Of a stretch of DNA of 64,000 nucleotides, positions 8,063 through 18,775 are shown in pieces. How positions within the stretch are numbered: position 1 is the first letter of the stretch; the number at the start of each line of letters is the position of its first letter. Where the stretch lies: positions 62,001-126,000 of the forward strand of contig NZ_MIJB01000032.1 in NCBI RefSeq assembly GCF_002174305.1, in the 5' to 3' direction. The translations under genes were made by a program, and so were the position numbers. The notes beneath the pieces were generated by a model. The model searched no databases and was not told where the DNA came from. It saw only the letters and a list, made by a program, of their open reading frames with translations. The stretch comes from Aeromicrobium sp. PE09-221. GTDB taxonomy: Bacteria; Actinomycetota; Actinomycetes; Propionibacteriales; Nocardioidaceae.

Positions 8063-9208
8063 TCAGGTGAGGCGCCGGACGACGTGATCGGCCAGGAGCC
8101 GGCCCTCCCGGGTGAGCACGACGCGATCGCCCTCCTCGGTCAGCAGTCCTTCGCCGACCATCGGCGTCGGGTCCTCGGCGAGCGCCGAGCGCTCGATCCC
8201 CTCGCGCAGCCGAATGCGGAGCATGACGTCCTCGAGTGCGCGGGTGTCGTCATCGAGGGTCTCACCGTCGGCGCGCGGCGAACCGCCTGATGCGAGCCGC
8301 TGCGCGTAGGCGGCCGGATGCTTGATGTTCCACCAGCGCTCGCCATCGAGATGCGAATGAGCTCCCGGCCCCACTCCCCACCAATCCCCGGAATACCAGT
8401 AGCCGATGTTGTGGCGGCACCGGGCTTCACCGTCACGGGCCCAGTTCGACAGCTCGTACCAGCTGAGTCCCGCGCGTTCGAAGAGATCGTCGGCGAGCAG
8501 GTACTTGTCGGCGGTCTCGTCGTCATCGGGCATCGCCACCTCGCCACGCCGCACCTTGCGGGCGAAGGCGGTCCCGTCCTCGACGATCAGCGCATACGCG
8601 CTGATGTGATCGGGCTCCATCGACAGAGCCTCCTCCACGCTGCGCCGCCAGTCCTGGACGGACTCGGTGGGCGTGCCGTAGATGAGATCGAGGCTCACCT
8701 GTTCGAAACCGGCATCCCGCGCCCACCGCACCGCACGCGGCACATTGGCCGGGTCGTGCGTGCGGTCGAGCATCGCGAGGACATGCGGAGCGGCCGACTG
8801 CATGCCGAAGGAGATCCGGGTGAAGCCGCCCTCGCGCAGCTCCGCCAGGGATCCGGGCGTGACGCTGTCGGGATTGGCCTCGGTGGTCACCTCGGCATCC
8901 GGGGAGAGGCCCCAGGCATCGTCGATGCCACGCAGCATCCGCACCAGCTCTGACGAGGCCAGCTGCGTGGGTGTGCCGCCGCCGACGAAGACCGTGTCCA
9001 CCGGGCGGGGGCCGGTCCTTCGGGCGGCGAGGTCGACCTCGCGAAGCGCGGAGTCGGCATACTGCGCCCGGGTGGCGCCCTCCCCCAGCTCATCGGACGT
9101 GTAGGTGTTGAAATCACAGTAACCGCAGCGCACATCGCAGAACGGCACGTGCAGGTACAAGCCGAAGGAGCGACCCCACTCCCTGGCGGTCGCTCCTTCG
9201 GCGGTCAC
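8063..9208 (-). CDS. hemW: heme chaperone HemW / radical SAM coproporphyrinogen III oxidase-like protein
   Basis: Radical SAM protein of 381 residues. The 4Fe-4S ligating CxxxCxxC motif is in VPFCDVRCGYCDFNTY near residue 25, followed by VFVGGGTPTQL (SAM-binding GGG) and DLIYGTPTE. The extra cysteine after the motif and the HemW-type C-terminal domain favour the heme chaperone over true HemN. GTG start at 9208, preceded at 6 nt by TAGGCT, hence probably leaderless. It lies downstream of the acyl-CoA ligase with its own promoter. Confidence 0.93.
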   Translation of the reverse strand: MTAEGATAREWGRSFGLYLHVPFCDVRCGYCDFNTYTSDELGEGATRAQYADSALREVDLAARRTGPRPVDTVFVGGGTPTQLASSELVRMLRGIDDAWGLSPDAEVTTEANPDSVTPGSLAELREGGFTRISFGMQSAAPHVLAMLDRTHDPANVPRAVRWARDAGFEQVSLDLIYGTPTESVQDWRRSVEEALSMEPDHISAYALIVEDGTAFARKVRRGEVAMPDDDETADKYLLADDLFERAGLSWYELSNWARDGEARCRHNIGYWYSGDWWGVGPGAHSHLDGERWWNIKHPAAYAQRLASGGSPRADGETLDDDTRALEDVMLRIRLREGIERSALAEDPTPMVGEGLLTEEGDRVVLTREGRLLADHVVRRLT

Positions 9209-9214
9209 GGATCC

Positions 9215-9220
9215 AGCCTA
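9215..9220 (-). promoter_or_regulatory. -10 box of leaderless hemW
   Basis: TAGGCT on the minus strand, 6 nt before the GTG start. It is part of a small CCAGCC/GGCTGG hairpin (9213-9228) that could also end the upstream acyl-CoA ligase transcript. Confidence 0.5.
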
Positions 9221-9249
9221 CTGGCTGGCGCTCACCCGGCTGTCAGGCG

Positions 9250-11085
<1,836 letters not shown>

Positions 11086-11154
11086 CGTGCTCCTTCGCGG
11101 GGGACTTGTGGTGGAGATCACCTTAACTGATGAGTAGCTTGTCTCACACCGGCT

Positions 11155-11772
11155 TCACCGAGTTGTTGCCTTCTGACGCAGCGAAACGCTGATCCGGGGT
11201 TCCTCGGCGAACCGCGACAGCAGCGCCCGCTCGGTGGTGCAGGCCCGAAACACCAGGCCGACCGTGAGATCGTGGTCAGGGCGCTCCACGACGACGATCG
11301 GGGCTCCGGAGGTGACGTGGCCTTGTTCGAGCACCCGCAGGTAGGCCCCAGGGACACCGTGGGCGGTGAAACGCTTGACCCACCGCGGCTCGTCCACGAA
11401 TCCGGCGAACACTGAGCAGGGGATGCGCACCGAGGCGACCTCGAGCAGCGCCTCACCGACGCGCCACCGCTCTCCCATCCGCGCGTGCTGGATGTCGAGG
11501 CCGCTGGTGGTCAGGTTCTCGCCGAAGACACCGCTGTCCAGCGGCCTGCCCAGCTCGGCCTCCCAGTGCGCGTAGTCCTCCCGCGCGAAGGCGTAGACCG
11601 CCTTGTCCGGTCCGCCATGGTGGACCAGATCGGCGATCTCGTCGCCGTCGAGACCGAGCTCGCCGATCCACACCGGGCCGTCGACGGCTCGCTTGTCGAT
11701 CGCCGTCCGCTTGAGCTTCCCGTGCGGGGTCGGTCGCACCCGCCCCACATTCACCGACTCGACCCGCTTCAT
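11155..11772 (-). CDS. MOSC domain protein, YiiM-like
   Basis: A 205-residue single MOSC-domain protein. The domain carries the conserved cysteine in SVRIPCSVFAGF that in the family handles sulfur or molybdenum cofactor ligands, plus LVHHGGPDKAVYAF and GVFGENLTT, both typical of YiiM-type proteins. YiiM detoxifies N-hydroxylated bases using Moco; this specific role is only inferred. ATG preceded at 6 nt by TAGGCT (leaderless). A long palindrome separates it from the convergently placed end of lepA's upstream neighbourhood. Confidence 0.92.
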   Translation of the reverse strand: MKRVESVNVGRVRPTPHGKLKRTAIDKRAVDGPVWIGELGLDGDEIADLVHHGGPDKAVYAFAREDYAHWEAELGRPLDSGVFGENLTTSGLDIQHARMGERWRVGEALLEVASVRIPCSVFAGFVDEPRWVKRFTAHGVPGAYLRVLEQGHVTSGAPIVVVERPDHDLTVGLVFRACTTERALLSRFAEEPRISVSLRQKATTR

Positions 11773-11778
11773 GGAGGC

Positions 11779-11784
11779 AGCCTA
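11779..11784 (-). promoter_or_regulatory. -10 box of leaderless MOSC gene
   Basis: TAGGCT on the minus strand, 6 nt before the ATG at 11772. It is adjacent to the 75-bp palindrome that begins at 11791. Confidence 0.5.
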
Positions 11785-11790
11785 TGAGTA

Positions 11791-11865
11791 GGTCCCCGTT
11801 GAGTGTGACGTTTGGACGGTGAAATCGGGCATTTCACCGTCCAAACGTCACACTCAACGGGGACC
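11791..11865. repeat. 75-bp perfect palindrome (35-bp arms, 5-nt loop)
   Basis: The two 35-bp arms (11791-11825 and 11831-11865) are perfectly complementary around a CGGGC loop. It lies between the lepA stop and the MOSC promoter, both on the minus strand. It has no U-tract, so it is either a very strong factor-independent barrier, a transcript-stabilising hairpin, or a dispersed palindromic repeat unit. Confidence 0.95.
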
Positions 11866-11885
11866 GCGCACGACAGGAACAGGGG

Positions 11886-13742
11886 TCAGGACTGCTTGGG
11901 CTCGCTCGTGGAGAGGGCGGCGATGAAGGCTTCCTGAGGGACCTCGACACGGCCCACCATCTTCATGCGCTTCTTGCCCTCCTTCTGCTTCTCCAGCAGC
12001 TTGCGCTTACGGCTGATGTCACCGCCGTAGCACTTGGCGAGGACATCCTTGCGCATCGCGCGGATGGTCTCACGGGCGATGATGCGCGCTCCGATCGCGG
12101 CCTGGATCGGCACCTCGAACTGCTGCCGCGGAATCAGCTCCTTGAGCTTGCCCGCGAGCGCCACACCATACGCATAGGCCGAATCGCGATGGACGATCGC
12201 GCTGAACGCGTCGACGATCTCGCCCTGCAGCAGGATGTCGACCTTGACCAGGTCGGCGGGTTGCTCGCCCGAGGGCTCGTAGTTGAGTGAGGCGTAGCCC
12301 TTGGTGCGCGACTTGAGCTGATCGAAGAAGTCGAACATGATCTCGCCCATGGGCAGCGTGTAGCGGATCTCCACGCGGTCCTCGGACAGGTAGTCCATTC
12401 CCTCGAGCTTGCCACGACGCGACTGGCACAGATCCATGATCGCGCCGATGTAGTCCGCGGGCGCCAGCAGCGTGGCGTTGACGATCGGCTCGTAGACCTC
12501 GGCGATCTTGCCGCTGGTCGGGTACTCGCTCGGATTGGTGACCGTCACCTCACTGCCGTCCTCCATGACGACCCGGTAGACCACATTCGGCGCGGTGGAG
12601 ATGAGATCGAGGTTAAACTCCCGCTCCAGCCGCTCGCGCACGATCTCCAGGTGGAGCAGCCCCAGGAAGCCGATACGGAAGCCGAAGCCGAGCGCACCGG
12701 ACGACTCCGGCTCGAACTGGAGTGCGGCGTCGTTCAGCTGCAGCTTGTCCAGCGCATCGCGCAGCGTCGGGTAGTCGTCACCGTCGATCGGGTACAGGCC
12801 GGAGAAGACCATCGGATTGGGATGCCGGTAGCCGCCGAGCGGCTCACCGGCCGGTCGGCTGTTGGAGGTGACGGTGTCGCCGACACGGGACTGCCGAACC
12901 TCTTTCACCCCGGTGATCAGGTAGCCGACCTCCCCGACGCCGAGGCTGCTCTCCTTGATCGGCTCGGGACTGATGACGCCGACCTCGAGCATCTCGTGCA
13001 CGGCGCCGGTGGACATCATCTTGATGCGGTCGCGGTGGCTGAGCTGACCGTCGACCACGCGCACATAGGTGACGACCCCCCGGTAGGTGTCGTAGACGCT
13101 GTCGAAGATCAGCGCTCGCGGAGGGCCATCGGGATCGCCCACCGGAGCAGGCACCTGTTCGACGATGGCCTCGAGCAGGTCGGCGACGCCCTCACCGGTC
13201 TTGGCCGACACCCGCAGCACATCGGCGGGGTCGCCGCCGATGATGCCGGCGAGCTCCTCGGCGTACTTCTCCGGCTGCGCGCCGGGCAGGTCGATCTTGT
13301 TGAGCACGGGGATGATGTGGAGATCGGCCTCGAGCGCGAGGTAGAGATTGGCGAGGGTCTGCGCCTCGATGCCCTGTGCCGCGTCGACGAGCAAGATCGC
13401 GCCCTCGCAGGCCTCGAGGCTGCGGCTCACCTCATAGGTGAAGTCGACGTGGCCGGGTGTGTCGATCATATTGAGCACGTGGACGGTGCCGGCGCTCTCG
13501 CCTCGGGTGGGCGTGAACGGCATGCGCACGGCCTGGCTCTTGATCGTGATGCCGCGCTCACGCTCGATGTCCATGCGATCGAGGTACTGAGCGCGTGCGG
13601 CGCGCTCGTCGACCACCTCGGTGATCTGGAGCATGCGGTCGGCGAGCGTCGACTTGCCGTGGTCGATATGCGCGATGATGCAGAAATTGCGCAGCACCTC
13701 GGCCGGGGTCGAACCCGGGGCCGGGCTGTGGAGAGTGGACAC
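11886..13742 (-). CDS. lepA: elongation factor 4 (LepA), ribosomal back-translocase GTPase
   Basis: Translational GTPase of 618 residues acting on stalled or assembling ribosomes. G1 [15 protein letters not shown] (about residues 23-37), G3 DTPGHVDF, G4 NKIDLP, and the LepA-specific C-terminal end with [20 protein letters not shown], the typical EF4 tail. GTG start 7 bp after the small membrane-protein gene stop, so the two are probably translated together. It reads away from rpsT, the usual actinobacterial arrangement. Confidence 0.98.
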   Translation of the reverse strand: MSTLHSPAPGSTPAEVLRNFCIIAHIDHGKSTLADRMLQITEVVDERAARAQYLDRMDIERERGITIKSQAVRMPFTPTRGESAGTVHVLNMIDTPGHVDFTYEVSRSLEACEGAILLVDAAQGIEAQTLANLYLALEADLHIIPVLNKIDLPGAQPEKYAEELAGIIGGDPADVLRVSAKTGEGVADLLEAIVEQVPAPVGDPDGPPRALIFDSVYDTYRGVVTYVRVVDGQLSHRDRIKMMSTGAVHEMLEVGVISPEPIKESSLGVGEVGYLITGVKEVRQSRVGDTVTSNSRPAGEPLGGYRHPNPMVFSGLYPIDGDDYPTLRDALDKLQLNDAALQFEPESSGALGFGFRIGFLGLLHLEIVRERLEREFNLDLISTAPNVVYRVVMEDGSEVTVTNPSEYPTSGKIAEVYEPIVNATLLAPADYIGAIMDLCQSRRGKLEGMDYLSEDRVEIRYTLPMGEIMFDFFDQLKSRTKGYASLNYEPSGEQPADLVKVDILLQGEIVDAFSAIVHRDSAYAYGVALAGKLKELIPRQQFEVPIQAAIGARIIARETIRAMRKDVLAKCYGGDISRKRKLLEKQKEGKKRMKMVGRVEVPQEAFIAALSTSEPKQS

Positions 13743-13749
13743 GAGGCGA

Positions 13750-14085
13750 CTACCAGGCGATCGCGATGGCGACGTTCAGGCCGATGAGAGCGGCCAGCAC
13801 GTACGCCATCGAGTTGGGGGCGGGCTTGCGCTGCTGGGTGTAGGCGACCACGACGGCAGCGAGCGCGACGACGAGCTTGACGCCGATCTTGGCGTGATTG
13901 GGCCCCTCGTCGTATACATCGGTCATCTCCCACAGCCCGACCAGGAGCAGGCCGGTCACCAGCGCCGCGGCCGTGGCGTGAGCCGTGCCGGGGGTGATCT
14001 GCGGCGGGATGAAGTTCATCGCCAGCAGAGCCACAGCCCAGAACAGGACGTGCAGGACGACGAGGATCGTGAAGAGGGTAGCCAC
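13750..14085 (-). CDS. small integral membrane protein upstream of lepA
   Basis: About 111 residues with four hydrophobic segments: an N-terminal one ([19 protein letters not shown]), one around 43-58, one around 70-85 and a C-terminal one ([17 protein letters not shown]). Probably an inner-membrane protein; no family function recognised. The GTG at 14085 is preferred because a TACGAT box ends 7 nt before it; an ATG 9 nt upstream would lie within that box. Cotranscribed with lepA. Confidence 0.75.
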   Translation of the reverse strand: MATLFTILVVLHVLFWAVALLAMNFIPPQITPGTAHATAAALVTGLLLVGLWEMTDVYDEGPNHAKIGVKLVVALAAVVVAYTQQRKPAPNSMAYVLAALIGLNVAIAIAW

Positions 14086-14092
14086 GGCCCCC

Positions 14093-14098
14093 ATCGTA
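14093..14098 (-). promoter_or_regulatory. -10 box of leaderless membrane protein-lepA transcript
   Basis: TACGAT on the minus strand, 7 nt before the GTG at 14085. It supports the shorter start and a leaderless transcript into lepA. Confidence 0.45.
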
Positions 14099-14112
14099 GA
14101 GGTCGATGCGAT

Positions 14113-14142
14113 TTGAGTCGGCGGCGCGTGTGCTGCTATCGT
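14113..14142 (+). promoter_or_regulatory. sigma70-type promoter of rpsT
   Basis: TTGAGT at 14113-14118, an 18-nt spacer, and TATCGT at 14137-14142. Predicted transcription start near 14149, giving an leader of about 80 nt before the rpsT GTG. This contrasts with the leaderless genes around it. Confidence 0.6.
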
Positions 14143-14230
14143 TGAGGTTCGCGTGCCCGGTCACGTCCTTCGACGTCCGGCGCCATCACCATCTTCATCA
14201 GCAGTTTCACGAGAGAACAGGTTTTGCCCC

Positions 14231-14491
14231 GTGGCGAACATCAAGTCGCAGATCAAGCGCAACCGCCAGAACGAGGCTGCGCGCGAGCGCAACAAGGCCG
14301 TGCGTTCGGCCCTGAAGACCTCCGTCCGTCGCTTCAACGAGGCCGCCGAGGCCGGTGAGCAGGACAAGGCTCAGGAGATCGCGCGCGAGACCAAGCGCAA
14401 GCTCGACAAGGCCGTCTCCAAGGGCGTCATCCACAAGAACCAGGCCGCCAACCGCAAGTCGGCCATCGACAAGAAGGCCGCCGCTCTCTGA
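14231..14491 (+). CDS. rpsT: 30S ribosomal protein S20
   Basis: S20 binds the 5' domain of 16S rRNA. The 86-residue protein starts [20 protein letters not shown] and ends [19 protein letters not shown], the canonical S20 ends. The GTG at 14231 gives the family's standard N-terminus; the frame stays open to 14153 but the extra 26 residues are unlike S20. Divergent from lepA and convergent with holA. A strong hairpin terminator follows. Confidence 0.98.
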   Translation: MANIKSQIKRNRQNEAARERNKAVRSALKTSVRRFNEAAEAGEQDKAQEIARETKRKLDKAVSKGVIHKNQAANRKSAIDKKAAAL

Positions 14492-14506
14492 GCTGCTCCC
14501 GCCCTC

Positions 14507-14542
14507 GAAAGCCCCGTCCCCCGGACGGGGCTTTCGTCGTTT
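14507..14542 (+). terminator. rho-independent-like terminator of rpsT
   Basis: 13-bp perfect stem (GAAAGCCCCGTCC with GGACGGGGCTTTC) and a CCC loop, followed by GTCGTTT. It lies 15 bp after the rpsT stop. Confidence 0.9.
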
Positions 14543-14602
14543 CCCGGCACATCTCGAGCCGTGGCCGCCCCAGCGGCGGTAGATCATCAACCCTTCCCGT
14601 GG

Positions 14603-14662
14603 GGCGGTGGTAGGCCGTCAACCCCCATCCGCGCGAGATGAGGTTGATGGCCTGCCGCCACC
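14603..14662. repeat. imperfect 21-bp inverted repeat between rpsT and holA
   Basis: Arms at 14603-14623 and 14642-14662 pair over 21 bp with one mismatch and three G-T wobbles. The right arm begins GGTTGATGGCCTGCCGCCAC and resembles the right arm of the hairpin at 22682-22699 (GGTTGATGGCGCACCG), which suggests a dispersed hairpin family. A partial third copy of the left motif lies at 14576-14593. It could also terminate holA. Confidence 0.7.
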
Positions 14663-14677
14663 GGGCAAGGGCCGTGT

Positions 14678-15652
14678 TCAGTGGCGCTGGCGAGCGGCGG
14701 AGACACGCAGGATCATGCGTTCCACGGCGTAGCCGGGCTCGGCTCCTCCGCCCTTGACCGCGATATCAGCCTCGGCGACCGCCTGCAGTGCCCGCGCGAG
14801 GCCGGCGGGCTCCCACGAGCGCAGCTGCTGGCGCAGCGCGCGGATCTTGAAGGGCGGTGCCCCGACCTGGGATGCGAGCTCGTTGTCGCGCATCCCGCCG
14901 GGCGCGCTCGCCAACTGCGCCAGCTGTCGCAATCCGGTGGCGAAGGCCGAGGTGACGAGCACCGGAGCGACCCGGGCGGCCTCGGCCCACCGGGCCCGCT
15001 CCAGGGCATCGGCGAGCCGGCCCTCGAGCGCGGCATCGGCGATCTCATAGCCCCGTACCTCTGCCCGCCCGCCGAAATACCGACGGACGATCTCGAGGGT
15101 GATGGCCTCACCCGGGGGAGTGGTCACGGCCAGCTGATCGATCGCTCCGGCGAGCGCCCGCAGGTTCTGGCCCACGGCCGTGACCAGGAAGGCCGCGGCG
15201 GCCTCATCGATCGAGCGGCCGAGATCGCGAGCCTCCGACCGCACCCATCCGGCGAAGTCCCGCTCGTACTTGGGTGGCTGCACCTTGACCTCATGGACCG
15301 CAGCCGCCTTACGGAGCTTGTCCAGCGTGCCCTTGCCCTTGTTGCCCCCGCCGTGGACGGCGATCACCGCGACATCGTCCTGCGGAGAGGCGGCATAGGC
15401 GATCAACTCGGAGGCCGGCGCCTCGGCGAGGTTCTCCAGCTCCAGCACGACGACCGCGGTCGCGGTCGAGAAGAGGGACGGGCTGGTGAGCGCCGCGAGT
15501 TCCCCGGCCGCAAGCTGCCCGGCCACGGTCTCGGAGACCTCGACATCCGAGACTTCCTCGCGCACCGCTTCGAGTGCACGGCGGCGTGTTCGCTCAGCGA
15601 GGAACTCGGCATTGCCGGTGATGAGCAGGATCTTGCCGAATGCCGTGGCCAC
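14678..15652 (-). CDS. holA: DNA polymerase III subunit delta
   Basis: Clamp-loader delta subunit, 324 residues. N-terminal RILLITGN-type beta strand, the VEVSETVAGQLAAGELAALTSPSLF region, VVVLELENL, and HGGGNKGKGTLDKLRKAA, all typical of actinobacterial HolA, followed by domain II helices (VGQNLRALAGAIDQLAV) and the C-terminal collar. It lies downstream of comEA-comEC, the standard actinobacterial order. GTG start preceded at 6 nt by TATCCT (leaderless), so it can be expressed apart from comEC. Confidence 0.95.
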   Translation of the reverse strand: MATAFGKILLITGNAEFLAERTRRRALEAVREEVSDVEVSETVAGQLAAGELAALTSPSLFSTATAVVVLELENLAEAPASELIAYAASPQDDVAVIAVHGGGNKGKGTLDKLRKAAAVHEVKVQPPKYERDFAGWVRSEARDLGRSIDEAAAAFLVTAVGQNLRALAGAIDQLAVTTPPGEAITLEIVRRYFGGRAEVRGYEIADAALEGRLADALERARWAEAARVAPVLVTSAFATGLRQLAQLASAPGGMRDNELASQVGAPPFKIRALRQQLRSWEPAGLARALQAVAEADIAVKGGGAEPGYAVERMILRVSAARQRH

Positions 15653-15658
15653 GTGTCG

Positions 15659-15664
15659 AGGATA
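15659..15664 (-). promoter_or_regulatory. -10 box of leaderless holA
   Basis: TATCCT on the minus strand, 6 nt before the GTG at 15652. Confidence 0.5.
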
Positions 15665-15703
15665 TCTGCGCGAGCCGACAGCCGGCTCCCCCTCCTGGCG
15701 GGT

Positions 15704-17902
15704 TCAGGGTGAGACCGCGCGCAGCTCCCCGTCGCGATGGACGATCGCGACATCGCCGAGCTCGTCGGTGCGCCAGGCGCGGATGCCCGCATCGCGAAGG
15801 ATGTCCAGGGAACGGCGCGTCGGATGTCCGTAGTCGTTCTGTCCGACACTCACGGTCGCCGCCACCGCCCCCGTCTCCTCGTGGAACCGCGCCGACTGGT
15901 CGGCGCTGCCGTGATGCGGCACCTTGAGGATGTCGGCGGTGACATCCTCGCGCGCGGCCACCCGCGCCTGCGTCCGCTCACCGAGATCACCGGTGAACAG
16001 CACCCGCACTCCCTTGATCGTGAAGCGTTGCACGAGGCTCGCATCATTACGGTCGGCGGCACGATGATCCGTATCGGGCCAGAGCGTCTCGATCTCGACA
16101 TCACCGACCGTGACGGACTCCCCTGAGCCGGGTGTGGAGCGTGGGACATCGGGGAGCTCCGGCCCACCGGAAGGACCGACCATCACCTCCTCGACCTCGC
16201 GCCCGCGCACCGCTCCCCGCCAGCCCGCTACGTGATCGGCATCGGCATGGCTGAACACCAGCAACCGGATCCGATCGATACCGAGCCGGCGTAGGCATCG
16301 GTCGATCGGCCCCGGGTCCATGCCGGTGTCCACGACGATCGCGTCGCCCTCGCCCAGCGGTACGACACTCGCATCGCCCTGGCCCACATCGCACGCCACC
16401 ACGATGACCTCGTCAGGTGGCCAACCCGTCTGCGGAGGCCGGACGATCGCCACCAGCAGACCCAGCGACAATCCGACCGCCAGCACGGGACGGCTGAGCA
16501 CCGCCAGCATGATCATCGTGACGACGGGGACGACCAGTACGAGCGACCACCACGGATGCTCCCAGGTGATTGCCGCACCGTCCCAGGAGGCCGACCGCCG
16601 GCCGACCTCGGCGATCCACCAGGCAGCGCCGAAGGCACCCGCACCGATCAGCCGCGCGGCAGGTGCCCACACCAGGTCGGCGAGACCGCCGGTCAATCCC
16701 AGGACTGTCGCCGGGGCGACAGCCGGAGCGGCGGCGACATTCGACACCACGGCGACCAAGGAGACCTCCTCGGAGATCGCCGCGACCATCGGCACACAGG
16801 CCAGATGCGCTGCCAAGGGGACCGCGAGCGCCATCGCGCCCCAGGTCGGCAGCCACCGTTCCAGGCGCCGCGTGAACAAGGGCCCCAGCGTGACGATGCC
16901 CGTGGTGGCACACACCGACAGGACGAAGCCCGCGGCACGGCCCATCCACGGATCGATGACGAGGAGGGCGATCACCGCCCAGGCCACCGCCCGCAGGCCG
17001 TCGCGCGTCCCCCATCCCAGGCCGACCACCGCGACCGTGCCCATGACGGCCGCCCGTTGAACGCTCGGCTCGGGTCGCGCCACGAGAACGAACACGACGA
17101 CCGCCAGGAGCGCCGCCGGGATCATCAGGCGCTTGGCGCCGACACCTCGCACGATCAGCAGCACGGCACCGAGGACGATGGTGAGGTTGCTGCCCGATAC
17201 CGCCGTCAGATGTGTCAGACCCGAGCGCCGGAAGTCCTCGCGGAGATCATCGTCGACCGCCGTGACGTCACCCGTGACGAGGGCCGGGACGATCGCGGCC
17301 CCGGGGCCGGGATAAGGGGCGACCGCGGAGCGGACGCCTTCGCGGACGCGCTCGCTCGCCTCCCACCACCAAGCCGCATCCCCGGCCGGTCGCCATCGTT
17401 GGACCGCCAGGGTGCCGACGACATCGGAGTCCTCCGCGGCGGTGATGGTGCCTTCGAGCACCACATGACGTCCGACGACGAGTCCCTCCAGATCGCCCCG
17501 GACGAAGGCCGTCAACCGAGCACGTCCCTCGACCGATCCGCCGCTGCTCCGCGCCCGCTGTGTCGTCAGCTCGACGACCCCCTGATCCCGCTGGGGCCCG
17601 AAGGCGCGCACGTCCTGACGCACCGTGGCCTCGACCGTCACCCAGCGGCCGTCGTCGGCCCAGCCGCGCAGCGGATGCTGTTCCACCGCCGCCATCCGCA
17701 CTCCCGACGACATCGCGACCAGGCCGATCGCCAGAGCGATGACGCCGAGACCCGGTCGGCATCGAAGGAGGACCACCGCCACCAGCGCTGCCGCCACAGC
17801 CACGATCACGACGACCCGACCGGTGCTCGTGACGGCCCAGACCGCCACCGCCCAGACCGCGCAGGCACCGGGCACCATGCGCAGATCGTGGCCTCCCATC
17901 AC
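15704..17902 (-). CDS. comEC: ComEC/Rec2 DNA-uptake channel with C-terminal metallo-beta-lactamase domain
   Basis: Membrane channel for single-stranded DNA import during transformation, 732 residues. Multiple N-terminal membrane segments, an OB-like extracellular region (about 80-190), the competence domain with HLTAVSGSNLTIVLG, and a C-terminal metallo-beta-lactamase domain with VFSHADADHVAGWRG and VPHHGSADQ, so it has the full-length domain order. Overlaps comEA by 4 bp (ATGA). Natural competence of the organism is not proven by this gene, which is widespread in non-competent actinomycetes. Confidence 0.95.
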   Translation of the reverse strand: MMGGHDLRMVPGACAVWAVAVWAVTSTGRVVVIVAVAAALVAVVLLRCRPGLGVIALAIGLVAMSSGVRMAAVEQHPLRGWADDGRWVTVEATVRQDVRAFGPQRDQGVVELTTQRARSSGGSVEGRARLTAFVRGDLEGLVVGRHVVLEGTITAAEDSDVVGTLAVQRWRPAGDAAWWWEASERVREGVRSAVAPYPGPGAAIVPALVTGDVTAVDDDLREDFRRSGLTHLTAVSGSNLTIVLGAVLLIVRGVGAKRLMIPAALLAVVVFVLVARPEPSVQRAAVMGTVAVVGLGWGTRDGLRAVAWAVIALLVIDPWMGRAAGFVLSVCATTGIVTLGPLFTRRLERWLPTWGAMALAVPLAAHLACVPMVAAISEEVSLVAVVSNVAAAPAVAPATVLGLTGGLADLVWAPAARLIGAGAFGAAWWIAEVGRRSASWDGAAITWEHPWWSLVLVVPVVTMIMLAVLSRPVLAVGLSLGLLVAIVRPPQTGWPPDEVIVVACDVGQGDASVVPLGEGDAIVVDTGMDPGPIDRCLRRLGIDRIRLLVFSHADADHVAGWRGAVRGREVEEVMVGPSGGPELPDVPRSTPGSGESVTVGDVEIETLWPDTDHRAADRNDASLVQRFTIKGVRVLFTGDLGERTQARVAAREDVTADILKVPHHGSADQSARFHEETGAVAATVSVGQNDYGHPTRRSLDILRDAGIRAWRTDELGDVAIVHRDGELRAVSP

Positions 17903-18681
17903 ACGGTGACCCGGTCGCGGAGGTCAGCCAGCGTCGCCTCTCCGATGCCCTTGACATCGAGCAGGTCCTCCACCGCACGGAAGGGACCGTGATCCGCGCG
18001 ACGGTCGATGATCGCCTGGGCGGTCACAGGCCCGACCCCGGGGAGTTCCTCCAGCGTGGAGGAGTCGGCCGTGTTGATGTTGATCAGCCCGCCGGCACCG
18101 GCCCCCGAAGCGGCCGCTCCCCCCTCGGGCCCGGCGGGAGGACCGCCCACGACGATCTGCTCGCCGTCCTGGATCTCGCGGGCCAGGTTGAGGGTCGACA
18201 GATCCGGCGCCCCCGCCACGCCGCCGGCGGCATCGATCGCCTCGTGCACTCGGCTTCCCGCTGGCACGACGACGATGCCCGGGGTCTGCACCTCGCCGGT
18301 CACATGGATCACCAGCTCCCCGGAGGTCTCGGCCCCGGCCGCGTCCCCGGGGTCCGCCGAACTCTCCGAGGCCCCGACGGAGGCGAGGGGCGCCGGGTCG
18401 TCGACCTCCGCGGGTCGCCCGGCGATCACCCACCACGCGACGAGTACCGCCGCCGCAAGACCGAGAACGGCGACGACGGCGAGGTGGCGATCGCCCCAGC
18501 GCCGTCGCACCGGCCGAGCGTGCCGAGGCTCGGTGTCGTCATCGAGCGTCTCCTCGGACGGATCATCGTCCTCCGCCGGGCTCCAGGTGGCGTCGAAGGC
18601 CGTGGCGAGCTCCGCGAGTCGCCGACGCGCGATCTCGGCACGCGTCTCATCGGGTACTCCCGGAACGATTCTTCTGGCCAC
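17899..18681 (-). CDS. comEA: ComEA family DNA-binding competence protein
   Basis: Cell-surface DNA receptor feeding ComEC, 260 residues. A cytoplasmic acidic N-terminus, one membrane anchor (about 90-112), an SLBB-type domain (VIHVTGEVQTPGIVVVPAGS), a glycine/alanine linker, and a C-terminal helix-hairpin-helix pair (LEELPGVGPVTAQAIID and LLDVKGIGEATLADL). GTG start preceded at 6 nt by TACGGT. First gene of the comEA-comEC operon. Confidence 0.95.
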   Translation of the reverse strand: MARRIVPGVPDETRAEIARRRLAELATAFDATWSPAEDDDPSEETLDDDTEPRHARPVRRRWGDRHLAVVAVLGLAAAVLVAWWVIAGRPAEVDDPAPLASVGASESSADPGDAAGAETSGELVIHVTGEVQTPGIVVVPAGSRVHEAIDAAGGVAGAPDLSTLNLAREIQDGEQIVVGGPPAGPEGGAAASGAGAGGLININTADSSTLEELPGVGPVTAQAIIDRRADHGPFRAVEDLLDVKGIGEATLADLRDRVTV

Positions 18682-18687
18682 GTGAGC

Positions 18688-18693
18688 ACCGTA
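18688..18693 (-). promoter_or_regulatory. -10 box of leaderless comEA-comEC operon
   Basis: TACGGT on the minus strand, 6 nt before the GTG at 18681. Confidence 0.5.
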
Positions 18694-18775
18694 CGAAGCC
18701 GATCAGCGGATCGTCACCGCCTCGACCAGGATCTGTGGACAGCCCGGTGAGCCTCGGATCCTGGGGATAACCGGG

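Noticed and set aside
14153-14230. N-terminal extension of rpsT from an upstream GTG
   Set aside because: The 26 extra residues do not resemble S20, and the canonical ANIKSQ start is at 14231.
16556-17992. 478-codon plus-strand frame
   Set aside because: It is antisense to comEC, extremely Arg/Asp/His-rich, and has no recognisable protein.
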